Program-made: the position numbers and the translations under genes
The notes under the pieces: model-generated
Told to the model about the DNA's origin: nothing
The model's database searches: none
The model's input: the letters and a program-made list of their open reading frames with translations, nothing else
From: JAWKTV01 sp041398905
GTDB taxonomy: Bacteria > Planctomycetota > Planctomycetia > Planctomycetales > Planctomycetaceae
NCBI GenBank assembly: GCA_041398905.1
Contig: JAWKTV010000004.1
Coordinates: forward strand, 186,001 to 250,000
Direction of reading: 5' to 3'
Length of the DNA stretch: 64,000 bases
Shown here: one piece after another, positions 1 to 9,524 of the stretch
How the letters are laid out: the number at the start of each line of letters is the position of its first letter
Numbering within the stretch: position 1 is the stretch's first letter

Positions 1-1195
1 TCTCGCGGACGTCGAGACCGAGCAGCGGGCTGACGGTGAACTCGCTGACCGGCTTGGAGGTGAGTGGAACATCGAGCGCACCGGAGTTGAGGACGCTGGT
101 CAGCTCGCGGATTTCGGCGGCGGTGAAGCGGCCGGAGATCTGTCCGGTGGTGCTGATGACATCGTTGATCGTCGGTGCGGAGTGGATGTAATCGCTGAGG
201 AGAATCGCCAGCTTCGTGCGATGCTCTTCGCCTTCACGCGGCTGATACTTGAAGGTCAGGTTCTGGAAGAGGTAGCCCCCCGCCTGATTGAAGGTGAAGG
301 AGACGACCTGCTCGCCCCCCTGGAACTCTTCGTGGGCATCGACGAGGTAGTCGCCCGTGATCCGCTTCAGCTCATCCGGCTCGACGACGCACAGGACCTC
401 GAATCCGGGCTTGCCGAGCACCGTCGCGGGGCGACGCAGCTCGATATTGCTGACCCCTTCCAGCTTCGGCACGCCGGCGGCGTCGAAGGCGACCGGTACC
501 CAGCGGGCACGGACCTGACCACCCTCGATGACTTCCTTCTGATCGGGATCGCTGAACTGCTCGAGCCCCTTCTGATACAGGTTCGGGAAGTCACGTTCGT
601 TGACGACGAGCGAGAACTCCAGGCTGCCGAGGTTGACGATCGCGTTCTTGATCTGTTCAGTTCGTTCTTCGTCGGCACCGGGCACGATCACTTCGATACG
701 GTCGTCGCCGACCACGCGAACGGTGACTTCTTCGGTGCCGGATGGATTGACGCGGAGCTGAATCTTGTCGCGCATCTTGTCCATCGTGTCGGACTCGATA
801 CGTTTGCCCAGCCGATTGATGGCGTCCTGGTCAACTCGGTAAACGAGGTTGGTTCCGCCATCGAGGTCGATGCCGAGCGGAATGGCGCCGCGGATGAGGC
901 TCGGTCCCTCCGGGGTGTCCATTGTCTCGAAGTAGTTGCCGACGAACGGGGCGACGCCGAGCGTCAAGGCGAAGATCGCAATGCCCACGCGGAAGGCAAT
1001 GTCCTTCAGCTTAAGGGCTCGCTCGATCACGCCTCCCAGCACAAACGGCAGGAAAACGATAGCGGCGAACACGAGCATTGCGACCCAGCCGAAGGCCGCT
1101 GACCCCTGACTGGAGGTCACGGCCGGTTCTTGCGTGGCGGGCGCGGCGGCGGCCTCCGCCAGGAGGCTCAATGCCAAACCAGGAACGTTCATCAT
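1..1195 (-). CDS. secD: Protein translocase subunit SecD (partial, C-terminus beyond the window edge)
   Basis: Reading the minus strand from the ATG at 1195 (a second ATG follows at 1192) gives an open frame of about 398 codons that runs off the left edge. Two hydrophobic segments lie within the first ~90 residues, followed by the SecD signature GIDLDGGTNLVYRV and a P1-type periplasmic region containing RIEVIVPGADEERTEQIKNA. The end in the window reads TTGQISGRFTAAEIRELTSV and VLNSGALDVPL, typical of SecD just before its membrane block. SecD works with SecF and the SecYEG channel to pull exported proteins through the membrane. yajC lies just upstream on the same strand, which is the classical yajC-secD order. 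Whether this is SecD alone or a SecDF fusion, which is common in planctomycetes, cannot be seen here. Confidence 0.93.
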   Translation of the reverse strand, partial: MMNVPGLALSLLAEAAAAPATQEPAVTSSQGSAAFGWVAMLVFAAIVFLPFVLGGVIERALKLKDIAFRVGIAIFALTLGVAPFVGNYFETMDTPEGPSLIRGAIPLGIDLDGGTNLVYRVDQDAINRLGKRIESDTMDKMRDKIQLRVNPSGTEEVTVRVVGDDRIEVIVPGADEERTEQIKNAIVNLGSLEFSLVVNERDFPNLYQKGLEQFSDPDQKEVIEGGQVRARWVPVAFDAAGVPKLEGVSNIELRRPATVLGKPGFEVLCVVEPDELKRITGDYLVDAHEEFQGGEQVVSFTFNQAGGYLFQNLTFKYQPREGEEHRTKLAILLSDYIHSAPTINDVISTTGQISGRFTAAEIRELTSVLNSGALDVPLTSKPVSEFTVSPLLGLDVRE

Positions 1196-1238
1196 TGCGC
1201 GTCTGCTCCCTGCAGGCGGTCGTGTGTTACCGATGGAA

Positions 1239-1619
1239 TCAGGCGGACTTGACCGTGTCCGCCGCTCCGGTGGATGGAGTGTCGAGCCGCCCCCGCACGT
1301 ACTCGGTGCGGAACTTGATGCGGGCGTTGTCGTCGACTTTGAGCGTGATCTCGGTTTTGTCTTCCGACAGACTGACAACCGTGCCGATGATGCCGCCCGC
1401 CGTGACGACCCGGTCATTCTTCTTCAGGCTGGTCAACATCTCCTGATGCTTGTCCCGCTCCCGCTGCTGCGGCCGCGAGACGAGGAGATAGTTGATCACC
1501 ATGAAAATGGCGATCATCGGGCCGAACAGCAGCAGCATCTGCATCATCCCCCCCTGACCTTCGCCCTGGGGCGGGGCTGCGGGAGCGGCTTCAGCAATCA
1601 GATTCAAGAACGTCAACAT
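1239..1619 (-). CDS. yajC: Preprotein translocase accessory subunit YajC
   Basis: Small single-pass membrane protein that associates with SecDF-SecYEG. From the ATG at 1619 the product is 126 residues: a short N-terminus, a Gly/Met-rich stretch, one membrane segment (MLLLFGPMIAIFMVINYLL), then the YajC hallmark SRPQQRERDKHQEMLTSLKK and the cytoplasmic core NDRVVTAGGIIGTV. An in-frame ATG 14 codons upstream (1661) is also possible; the inner one is preferred because it puts the membrane segment at the usual distance from the start. It lies 43 bp upstream of secD on the same strand and is probably cotranscribed with it. Confidence 0.95.
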   Translation of the reverse strand: MLTFLNLIAEAAPAAPPQGEGQGGMMQMLLLFGPMIAIFMVINYLLVSRPQQRERDKHQEMLTSLKKNDRVVTAGGIIGTVVSLSEDKTEITLKVDDNARIKFRTEYVRGRLDTPSTGAADTVKSA

Positions 1620-1881
1620 ACCTTGGTCAACCAACTCGACGACAGGAACGCGAACCGACAACGGCCACGAGCGGCGTGGTTCGCCCGCGCGGACGCGATC
1701 TTGAGAAAACGTACCGGAGTCAGCGGGCTGATCCTAAACGCCGTTCAATCGGCGGTTTGCAGCCACATCGCCCCGTGAAAGCGAGGTATCTTAGAGAGGG
1801 CCGGGAAACGTCGCAAGGTGACGAAGCCAAGCGGAAAAGGCCTCCCCAGCCGAGAGCCCCCGGGTCTGTCAGGGTTAGCCA

Positions 1882-4721
1882 TCACTGTGGCTTGAGGAAT
1901 TCCGGCGATTCCGGGTCGGTACTGACGAAATTCGGGGTCGGGACGCCGACCTGCCCCCCGCTGCCGAACAGGTCCCAGGCGTTGGTTTTGACGGTGTCCG
2001 CAGCTCGAGTGGTGCGATTTCCGCCCAGGTTGCCCCCTTCGGCGAGCTTGCTCAGCAGCGCCGAGTCGGGGGGAGCGGCGAAGTGGATCTCCGGCCCTGC
2101 CAGGTCCACGAACAGGTTCCGGGAGATCGTGTTCCGGTTTCCGCCGACAGGCGGTGTGGCAAAGTCAATCGCGGTGACGACGCGATGAAAGACGTTGCTG
2201 TCGACCCGCAGCTGCTCGACTTCCGGTGAGCTGCCTCCGAAACGGAGAGCGGTCTTGAGGTCGTGAAAACGTGACTGCTCGATCACTACCTCGCGGACGG
2301 TTCCGTCGAGCTGGATGCCGCACTCCATCGGTCCGGCGATTGTGACGTTGCGAAAGGTCAGCTTCTCCAGGCCAAAGGCGGAATCCGTGAGTCGGACCGC
2401 GGTGGCCGCCGCCGAGCCGGCGGTCATTCGTAGACCATCGAATTCGAGTCGGCTGCCGCCCAGTCCTTTGGCGCGTTCCCCGACGATACCAGTTTGGGTG
2501 AACCCGCTGATTCGCAGGTTCAGCAGCCTGGTCGCGGGCATTGGCCCGATCAACTGGATCGCGACAGGCTTGTCGGTCGCGTCGAGCGTCAGGCCTTCGA
2601 TCGTGGTGCGGGCCGAGCTGTCGAGCAGGATGATTGGGTCCGGACCTTCGGGGCGAAGTATGGTTGGCTGATCACCCTCCGCCCGAATGTGGAGTGTGCC
2701 GAGACTCCATTCGCGGATATCCAGACGCTCGGTGAAGACTCCGCCCCCCAGCACGCGAATCAATCGCGGCTCCGGGAGGTTGGTGAGGGGCGGGTTGTCG
2801 AAGGCATAGCGAACCGCCTCGCCGATCGTGGCGAAGTTACCTTCCGGGCCGACCGTGATCTCCTGCGGGCTGTCGGGTGGGCGGCGTCCGGTGCTGGCCC
2901 CGGTCGTCCCGGGAGCGTCGGTCGCATTCCCGCCATGAGCCGTCGCGTTGTGGTCCGGTGTCGGAGGTGGGTCGACGGTTTGGCCCTCGGGCCAGACAGC
3001 GACGGCGATCGACACCACGGCAATCGCACACACGGCGCCCGCGATCCCCAGTTTGGTTCCGCGCGAAAGCCCCGCAGACTGTCGTCGGGGAGTTGTGACT
3101 GCCCCCACTTCCGTCGCCTCAGCGAGCACGGCCTCGGCTTCAACAGGCTCTGCCTCGGCAATCTCCGCGACGGCCGCAGGCTCGGCTGCGACCGGAACCG
3201 GCTCCTTGCGGGGAGACTCCTGCCTATGCAGGGGGGATGTCGTGGGCCGGGATTGCGTTGTGGTTCGGGAGGCGACCGAACTGCCGCCATCGGGTTGCGG
3301 CTTGGTCTGAGATACCGGGGCGCGGCTGCTCGCCTCAGTCAGGTCGACAAAGCTGGGAGGTTCCTCGTCCGCGGTGGCCTCCGAGGACAGATTCGAGAGA
3401 AACGCTCCGAGCGCGGCATCGCCGGTGGCGGGAGCTTTGGAGGTTCCGGCCCGAGTTTCAGCGGCCGGAGTGGTCGGTCGCCGTCGCGGACTCGACGACT
3501 GCTGCGGAGTCGAAGTCAGTACTTCACCAGTCGGTCTGGAAGCGCCGTCGCCGCCGACGGTGGTCTTGTCATTTCGCTTCGCCCCTTTGCCCATTGTGCT
3601 GGCGGAAGTGTCGACGGGCCTGGTGAGGTCTCCGCTGCTGTCGGCCAGCCCGGATCGCATGGCGTTCCAGGCGTCACCTCCATTCTCGCGGAGCCACTCT
3701 GCCAGCACCTCGGCGTTCTCCGCCGCGGACTGGTACCGGTCCGCAGGCTGCTTGGCCATCATCTTCAGCAGGATGTCGATGAGCGACTGCGGCACATCCT
3801 GTCGGTCGACAGTGACTGAGGGGGCTCTTTATTCTGGTGGGCCATCAGCCGCTGCGGGAGCGTTCCCTGGTTGAACGGCGGATGACCGGTGAGCAAGAAG
3901 TAAAGCGTGCACCCAAGGCTGTACAGGTCGGCCCGTGCGTCGATGGTATGGCTGTCGACCGCCTGCTCGGGCGCGAGGTAGTCGGCGGTTCCGAGCACCT
4001 TCTCGTCATACTGCAGCGTCAACGATTCTTCGTCCTGCCCGGCGAAGAAGCGGGCGAGGCCCAGGTCCATGATCTTGACGACGCCCGTCGTGTCGACCAG
4101 CAGGTTGCCTGGCTTGATGTCCCGGTGAATGAGTCCGGCACGGTGGGCGTGCTCCAGGCCAAGGGCCGCTTGCCGGACGTACTCCGCCGCCGCGACCGGA
4201 GTCAATGTTCCCTGTCGATTGACCATCTCGAACAGGCTCTGCCCGTCGACGTACTCCATGACGAGGAAGTGAATCTCGACGTTGCCATCGACTTCGTGAT
4301 CGACGTCGTAAGCGCGGACGATGTTCGGGTGATCGAGCGACGCGACGGCCTGCGCCTCCCGATGAAAGCGGCCAAGGTAGGAGGTGTCGTTGACCCGCTT
4401 CGCCGGCAGCACCTTGATGGCGCACCGCCGCCGCATGAGGACGTGCTCGGCGAGGTAGACGGAACTCATGCCCCCTTTGCCCAGCAGACTCAGCAATCGA
4501 TACTTGCCGAGAAAGAAGCCTTTGTGCTTGCCCTGCAGGAGCTTTTCGGCCTGCCACTCGGTCAGGATTCCCTGGCTGACCAGGAAGTCGCCGAACTGCT
4601 TGGCTTCGGCGACCGGCTGGCCGGACTGCCGGAATTGGTCCAGCAGCACCTGCAACCGGTCGAACGGGACGAGCCCGCTGCGTTTGACGACGGCCAGAAA
4701 CGAGTCGAGCGTGATCTTCAT
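1882..4721 (-). CDS. Membrane Ser/Thr protein kinase with C-terminal secreted beta-helix (frameshifted)
   Basis: The N-terminal part from the ATG at 4721 is a PknB-type kinase: Gly loop LLGKGGMSSVYLAEH (~residue 79), invariant Lys in AIKV (~103), catalytic loop HRDIKPGN (199-206), DLG (219-221) and APEQ (250-253). At about residue 301 the frame breaks at a run of five C (3820-3824). One added C restores the expected end of the kinase domain, and the frame then continues through PQSLIDILLKMMAKQPADRY to the stop at 1882. The restored protein is about 946 aa. After the kinase come a long Pro/Ser/Thr/Glu-rich linker, one membrane helix (IAGAVCAIAVVSIAVAVW, ~residues 560-577) and a ~350-residue outside domain with repeated short beta-strand motifs like a right-handed parallel beta-helix. 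The ligand and substrates are unknown. The single break in a homopolymer suggests a base-calling error rather than a dead gene. Confidence 0.85.
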
Positions 4722-5220
4722 GGCCAGTCGGGCAGCCCTGCCGCAAATGCTACCAAAGCGGGTCCCGCAGTCAGATGGTGCCCGCCGAGTTCAGTCTCTC
4801 GCCGCGCAGGATAACAGTTGTCCGCAACATCGGCCACTTGCAGGAGAATTCCTGCGTTCGAGCAGGGGCAGTGACTGAGTGTTCGAGCCGGGGAGTTCAA
4901 CCCAGAGTCGCGCAGACGCGGAGGCGGGAGGTTGTCGCACTCCGGAACGCCGCCGGGTTGCAGTAAAAAGTGATTCCTGTGGCAGTGCGCAGCGCTGATG
5001 GGCGTGGCTTGGGCACGCTGCCCATGACTTCCCGGCCGATGGTCGCGTGGTTTCGAGGCGCCCGGCACAGACTGGAAGGTCGTGCCGGACAGTCTTGCGA
5101 CAGGCCGCAAACCCGTGCGAATCTCAACGTCAGGCAAGGCTCGAAACGGGGTTTGAGGTTCGACAACCACGGGGTAAACTGGGGCTGCAGTGTTTCCCGC
5201 ACGGACGTTCTGAAGTTCCC
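4722..5220. other. Intergenic region between divergent kinase and hydrolase genes
   Basis: About 500 bp with no convincing gene on either strand. It should hold the promoters of the kinase (leftward) and the hydrolase (rightward), but no clear -35/-10 pair stands out. An imperfect hairpin with ATGGGC/GCCCAT arms lies at 4998-5025. Short frames here lack recognisable domains. Confidence 0.5.
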
Positions 5221-6012
5221 ATGTCGCACGCGTATTTCACCCCTGATCGATCGCCACGCGGTCATATCATTGTGCTTCCGGGCATCGAAGGCGAGAGCCA
5301 GTGGAATCACCGGATCGTCCGCGGTCTGGTGGGAGCGGGGCTGGGGCATTCCATAGAGATTCACGACTGGACCTATGGCCGGTGGCTCGCCTTGTACAGT
5401 TTGCGGGCGAAGTCGCGACACCGCAGTCAGGCCGAACTGATCGCGGAGAAGGTCTGCGAGGTCCGGCAGCGATACCCCGCCGCGCCGGTCTGGCTGATCG
5501 GGCACTCTGGCGGCGGAGCGATGTCGGTGCTGTCGTTGGAGTGTCTGCCGGTGGAGGTGCAGGCGACCGGGGCGATTCTGCTGGGGCCGGCCCTCAGCCG
5601 GGGCTATGACCTGGGGCCCGCACTGCAGGCGACCGAGCGGGGCATCTGGAACTTTTCATCGATTTGCGATGCGTTGTACTTGATCTTTGGCACGATGCTG
5701 ATGGGAACCCTCGATGGGCGGCATCAGCCCTCGGCCGGGGCGATCGGCTTTCGACGATCAACGCCGCAACCGACCGGAGCGACGATTGAACCCGCCAACG
5801 TGCCCCCCCGCCTGACGCAGGTGCCGTGGCGTCCACGGATGATCCGTGACTGGCACCTCGGAGGTCACTTCGGGCCGGTGAGTCCGAAGTTCGTCGAGCG
5901 CTGGATCGCCCCGATCATCGAAGCGGTGCCAGCGGGCGATGCCACGACGGCGACCGCCGCCGTCAACGCTAACGCTTACGCCACACCATGTCGTCAGGCA
6001 GTCCCTGCGTGA
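5221..6012 (+). CDS. Alpha/beta-hydrolase fold protein
   Basis: 263 residues from the ATG at 5221. The frame stays open further upstream, but those residues look non-coding. The strand after the start (GHIIVLPGIEGESQ) and the nucleophile elbow GHSGGGAM are typical of alpha/beta-hydrolases, with Ser as the likely nucleophile. A candidate catalytic His lies in WHLGGHFGPVS near the C-terminus. No signal peptide is seen, so it is probably cytoplasmic. The substrate cannot be inferred; an esterase or lipase-like activity is possible. The last ~44 bp overlap the 3' end of the convergent RNase HII-like gene. Confidence 0.75.
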   Translation: MSHAYFTPDRSPRGHIIVLPGIEGESQWNHRIVRGLVGAGLGHSIEIHDWTYGRWLALYSLRAKSRHRSQAELIAEKVCEVRQRYPAAPVWLIGHSGGGAMSVLSLECLPVEVQATGAILLGPALSRGYDLGPALQATERGIWNFSSICDALYLIFGTMLMGTLDGRHQPSAGAIGFRRSTPQPTGATIEPANVPPRLTQVPWRPRMIRDWHLGGHFGPVSPKFVERWIAPIIEAVPAGDATTATAAVNANAYATPCRQAVPA

Positions 6013-6928
6013 TCTGCGTTTCGCGAATCTCCGCGAAGTAGCGGGCTGCATCCTGCGGATAGCCCTTGGTCGGCTTCAGGTCGGGAAGGTGTTGTCGCCA
6101 ATAGGTGTTGACCGCGAGCATGGACAGTTCCCGAACGTACTTGGAGACCATGGACGCGACGGCCACCGGCAGGTGCCGCTCGCCCTTGGTCTCGAAAGAA
6201 AACTGGCAACGACCAACCTCGTAACGGCTTGCCGCCTGCGATTCGACGATGGTACGGACAAATTCTCCATCGGCCAGCTTCGTGAGTTCGCCGACGTAGC
6301 GATTGCGGCCCCCAAATTTGTCGCAATGGATCGTCGCCCGCTGCCCCCCCGAGATCACGCCGGTGGCAGTGACGAGCGACAACGTCGTGTCGGCCAGCAC
6401 GGTTCCCTTGCTCCCCGCCGCGTCAACGAGCCGGTTGAAACGTGTCTCGCAAACGACATCACTGTGAACGCTCGCGAGCCGGACCTGCGCCGAACGCAGC
6501 GTCTCCTGCAGCAGCGAGCATGCGTCCGAGACAGACTCGGGTGCGGCGGCGACCGGTAGCGTCACGTCGACCTCCGTGTACCATCCCGCCGTGCAGCCCC
6601 TGTCGCCGTTGGTCCAGCCGGTCAACCGGTCCCGCAACTCGCTCAGCGTCCCGGGTCTCCAGCCGAGTTGTGCGAGAATCGCGAGCACGGACCGCTCCAA
6701 CTCTCGAAGTCCACGTCCGGGCGTGTAGACCTGCTTCGAGTCCGCGACGTGCAGTCGAGGCCCGCGTTCCGGCAGTTGCGTTATCGCGGATTCAAGCCGC
6801 GTCCAGAGATCAACCGACTCGCCGCGGTCGCCATCAGGGTCGTCAGCCGTCTCCCAGACGGAGACCGTCACCACGAGCGGCCCGAGATTCGGTCCGTAAC
6901 CTGCTTCGTCGGTGCCGAGGTGGAGCAT
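5969..6928 (-). CDS. RNase HII-like protein
   Basis: 319 residues that follow the RNase HII layout although divergent. The N-terminus has GTDEAGYGPNLGPLVV, matching the DEAGRGPLAGP active-site motif with Tyr in place of Arg. It is followed by an ADSK motif (LHVADSKQVY), an acidic HCDKFGGRNRY segment, and a C-terminal VASMVSKYVRELSM and LKPTKGYPQDA, which correspond to the ASIIAK and KGYGT motifs. RNase HII cuts the RNA strand of RNA-DNA hybrids and removes single ribonucleotides. This protein is longer than usual RnhB (~200 aa), with an insert in the middle. It could be a paralogue with changed specificity. The 3' end overlaps the hydrolase gene on the other strand. Confidence 0.7.
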   Translation of the reverse strand: MLHLGTDEAGYGPNLGPLVVTVSVWETADDPDGDRGESVDLWTRLESAITQLPERGPRLHVADSKQVYTPGRGLRELERSVLAILAQLGWRPGTLSELRDRLTGWTNGDRGCTAGWYTEVDVTLPVAAAPESVSDACSLLQETLRSAQVRLASVHSDVVCETRFNRLVDAAGSKGTVLADTTLSLVTATGVISGGQRATIHCDKFGGRNRYVGELTKLADGEFVRTIVESQAASRYEVGRCQFSFETKGERHLPVAVASMVSKYVRELSMLAVNTYWRQHLPDLKPTKGYPQDAARYFAEIRETQITQGLPDDMVWRKR

Positions 6929-7063
6929 GAGTCGCCGGGAATCACGAGGGAAGGTCGGAGTGATCAGAAAAGAGTGTAAGCCGCTGTTCTGGAGGCCGGT
7001 GGCTCACGGAAACGTGTTCAGGATGATCGGGTTTCCGCTCGTCGAGTCAGCGGGCCTGGGCCG

Positions 7064-8434
7064 TTACTTGCCGATGCAAAAGCGGCTGAAGATGCGGTCC
7101 AGGATGTCATCGGTGTAGACGGCACCGCAGATCATGCCGAGGGCGTCGAGCCCCTGCCGCAGTTCCCACGCGATGATTTCGTCCCCTGCGCCATCGTCGA
7201 GCGCCGACAGCGCGGCGGCAAGGGCCGCGATCGCTCCTCGCAAGCTCTCCTGACACCGCGCGGCGGTGGCCCCGATCAGTTCGCCCGTGTGCTCGGCCGA
7301 CTCGGCGAGTCGGCCGAGCACGATCGTCAGCAAATCATCAAGCCCGCGGCGCTCATGCACGCTGATGATCAGATCGTGGGCCGCGCTGGCACGCACCCCA
7401 GGCGGGGCGTCGGCTTTGGTTCCCAGCCGCAGCATTGGCCGCGATCCAGCGAACTCCGACTGAGCCGCCGAGTCCGCGAGCTGCTCGGCCTGCGACAGAT
7501 CGACCGCCGAGCACCAGACGACGAGGTCGCACTGTCCGATGCGATCCCCTCGCAAACGAGCGGCCGCCTGTTCGATGCTGGTGACGCCCGTGTCGCAGCC
7601 GGCGGTGTCGATGAGATCGAACGACATGCCACCGGCGTCGATCGTCGCGAGCAATACGTCCCGCGTTGTTCCGCGTTCGGGCGAGACGATGGCGGCTTCG
7701 CGACCGGCGAGCGCGTTGAACAGTGTGCTCTTGCCGGCGTTGGGTAGCCCCGCGAGCACGACGGTCGGTCGGCCGGTGGTGCGCATCCGTTCCCGCGACT
7801 GACTCGCGAGTTCCCGCAGCCGTGCGACCCCCTCGGTCAACTGGGACCGCAGCGTCATCCGACTCACGAAGTCGATGTCTTCTTCGACAAAGTCGAGGCC
7901 AGCCTCAAGGTCGGCGAGATGCAGCAGCAGTTGCTCGCGCAGTTCGGCGAGCTTTCGCGAGATGCCTCCCGCAAGCTGTCCGAGCGCCTGCTGCAGTTGC
8001 AGATGATCCTCGGCGTCAATGACGCCGAGCACCCCTTCGGCCTGCAGCAGGTCCAGACGCCCGGCGAGGAACGCTCGCAACGTGAACTCGCCCGCCCGGG
8101 CCGGCCGGGCACCGGCGACATACAGCGTTTCCAGCAGGGCATTGACCAGCGGCGGCGAGCCAGGCAGATGCAGTTCCGCGAGCGGCTCGCCGGTGTAGCT
8201 GCGACCGGTTGGCCAGAGATGAACCGCCACCGCGACAGCCGCGTCAAAGCCATCGATGCGGGCCAGGCCAACATGCCTCATCGCGCGCCGCGGGTCGGCC
8301 CAGCGAGCGCGATCGTCCGGCTGAAAGCACCGTTCGAGCAGGGACCGCGTGTCGTGGCCGCTCACCCGGACAATCGCCCGCGGACCGGCCCCGGCGGCTG
8401 AGCAGGGAGCGGCGATCGTATCGGCGGTCAACAT
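7064..8434 (-). CDS. mnmE: tRNA uridine-5-carboxymethylaminomethyl modification GTPase MnmE
   Basis: MnmE, with MnmG, makes the cmnm5U modification at wobble U34 of tRNA. The protein has the N-terminal folate-binding domain (ADTIAAPCSAAGAGPRAIVR), a helical domain, an inserted Ras-like G domain with GLPNAGKSTLFNAL (G1), GTTRDV (G2), DTAG (G3) and GTKADA (G4), and the C-terminal signature FCIGK whose Cys is needed for activity. It is 456 aa from the ATG at 8434, close to the family norm of about 455. An in-frame ATG ten codons upstream (8464) is less likely because family members begin close to the DTIAA motif. No mnmG is nearby. Confidence 0.96.
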   Translation of the reverse strand: MLTADTIAAPCSAAGAGPRAIVRVSGHDTRSLLERCFQPDDRARWADPRRAMRHVGLARIDGFDAAVAVAVHLWPTGRSYTGEPLAELHLPGSPPLVNALLETLYVAGARPARAGEFTLRAFLAGRLDLLQAEGVLGVIDAEDHLQLQQALGQLAGGISRKLAELREQLLLHLADLEAGLDFVEEDIDFVSRMTLRSQLTEGVARLRELASQSRERMRTTGRPTVVLAGLPNAGKSTLFNALAGREAAIVSPERGTTRDVLLATIDAGGMSFDLIDTAGCDTGVTSIEQAAARLRGDRIGQCDLVVWCSAVDLSQAEQLADSAAQSEFAGSRPMLRLGTKADAPPGVRASAAHDLIISVHERRGLDDLLTIVLGRLAESAEHTGELIGATAARCQESLRGAIAALAAALSALDDGAGDEIIAWELRQGLDALGMICGAVYTDDILDRIFSRFCIGK

Positions 8435-8595
8435 GGGTCTCGCAGCGGCCTGCCCGGCAGTCACGGGGCCGGACCGTCCCGATCGTCAGTCAGGTCCGGC
8501 CATCCCAAGGCTGCCAGGTTCTGTTCGCGACGAGCCGGATCGGTTCGGATGATCGAACTCGCGCCCCTGCCCGCGGTGCGGACAGGGACATGAGG

Positions 8596-9153
8596 TTACA
8601 TAACCTTCAGCAGTTCGACCTTGAAGTGAAGTGTGGCGTTGCCGGGAATGACCGGCGGCATGCCACGGGCACCATAGCCGATGCTGCTAGGGATGATCAG
8701 TTCGATTTCGCCGCCTTCGCCGATGAGCTGCAGGCCTTCCGTCCAGCCGCCGATGACACCGTTGAGAGGGAAGTCGATCGGCTCGCCGCGATCGTACGAA
8801 CTGTCGAACTGGGTGCCGTCATCGAGCCAGCCCTTGTAGTGGCACAGCACGGTATCGCGAGCAGTCGGCTTCTTGCTGCTGCCCGGTTTGACGATCAGGT
8901 ATTGCAGGCCGCTCGCGGTGGTTTGGAACTCACCCGCAGCGTGTCCGTTGTTGCCGCCGCCCGTTGTCGAAGAACTTGCCACGCTGCCACTCCCCTCGTT
9001 GTTGCTTGATGAAGCCTCGCCGGACGCCTCCGACGCGGCGGATGCTTCCGCGACGTTCGGCGTGTTGTCATTCACTTCTTCAACGGGTGGGAGGCAACCA
9101 GCGACCGCCAGCAGCCCGAACAATCCGCCCGCAAGTTTCCAGGATTTCCGCAC
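8596..9153 (-). CDS. FKBP-type peptidyl-prolyl cis-trans isomerase, lipoprotein
   Basis: 185 residues starting at a GTG (9153) preceded by GGAGAGA at good spacing. The longer upstream frame to 9342 lacks such a site and would bury the signal. The N-terminus is a lipoprotein signal with lipobox LAVAGC, so the mature protein is anchored by a lipidated Cys on the outer face of the membrane. A Ser/Asn/Gly-rich low-complexity linker follows, then a complete FKBP domain (TASGLQYLIVKPG, GTQFDSSYDRGEP, IPSSIGYGARGMPPVIPGN). FKBPs speed proline isomerisation in folding proteins. The core resembles the FKBP half of the fusion at 14.3-15.5 kb, including the FDSSYDRGE stretch. Confidence 0.92.
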   Translation of the reverse strand: MRKSWKLAGGLFGLLAVAGCLPPVEEVNDNTPNVAEASAASEASGEASSSNNEGSGSVASSSTTGGGNNGHAAGEFQTTASGLQYLIVKPGSSKKPTARDTVLCHYKGWLDDGTQFDSSYDRGEPIDFPLNGVIGGWTEGLQLIGEGGEIELIIPSSIGYGARGMPPVIPGNATLHFKVELLKVM

Positions 9154-9481
9154 GACTCTCTCCGCTCTAGGGAACAAGTTCCGTATCCGCTGCCGATCTG
9201 TGTCGCCGGATCGAATTGCCCCGGCCCACGATAGAGGCCCGATCAATCGTCGCGGCGGACAGTTCAGCCAACCCAAGGTCGGGCGGGTTCGCCCGCCATC
9301 GGACCTCGTAGCCCGGAAGTGTGGCAAAGGAATGTCCGCCATTCAAGCGGGGCCTCACAAAGCACGAGTTGTGGGGGTGTTTGCTGAATGGTGTAACACG
9401 AAGGTCAACGCGGAGGCGCAGAGCCGCGCGGGGTCGCTGGGACGCTCCAGGGGAAGCCCCCGGTGGGAGTGACTGCGACAT

Positions 9482-9512
9482 CGGGGGCCTCCGCCTTCGC
9501 GGGGCGCCCCCG
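9482..9512 (-). terminator. Hairpin downstream of sucD
   Basis: CGGGGGC at 9482-9488 pairs perfectly with GCCCCCG at 9506-9512. It begins 13 bases after the sucD stop codon in the direction of transcription. There is no clear T-run after it, so this is a terminator-like structure rather than a textbook intrinsic terminator. Confidence 0.4.
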
Positions 9513-9524
9513 CCACACGCCGGA

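Noticed and set aside
182..1102. A 306-residue plus-strand frame at the left edge
   Set aside because: It is antisense to secD, whose minus-strand frame has the SecD signature and matches the family over its length.
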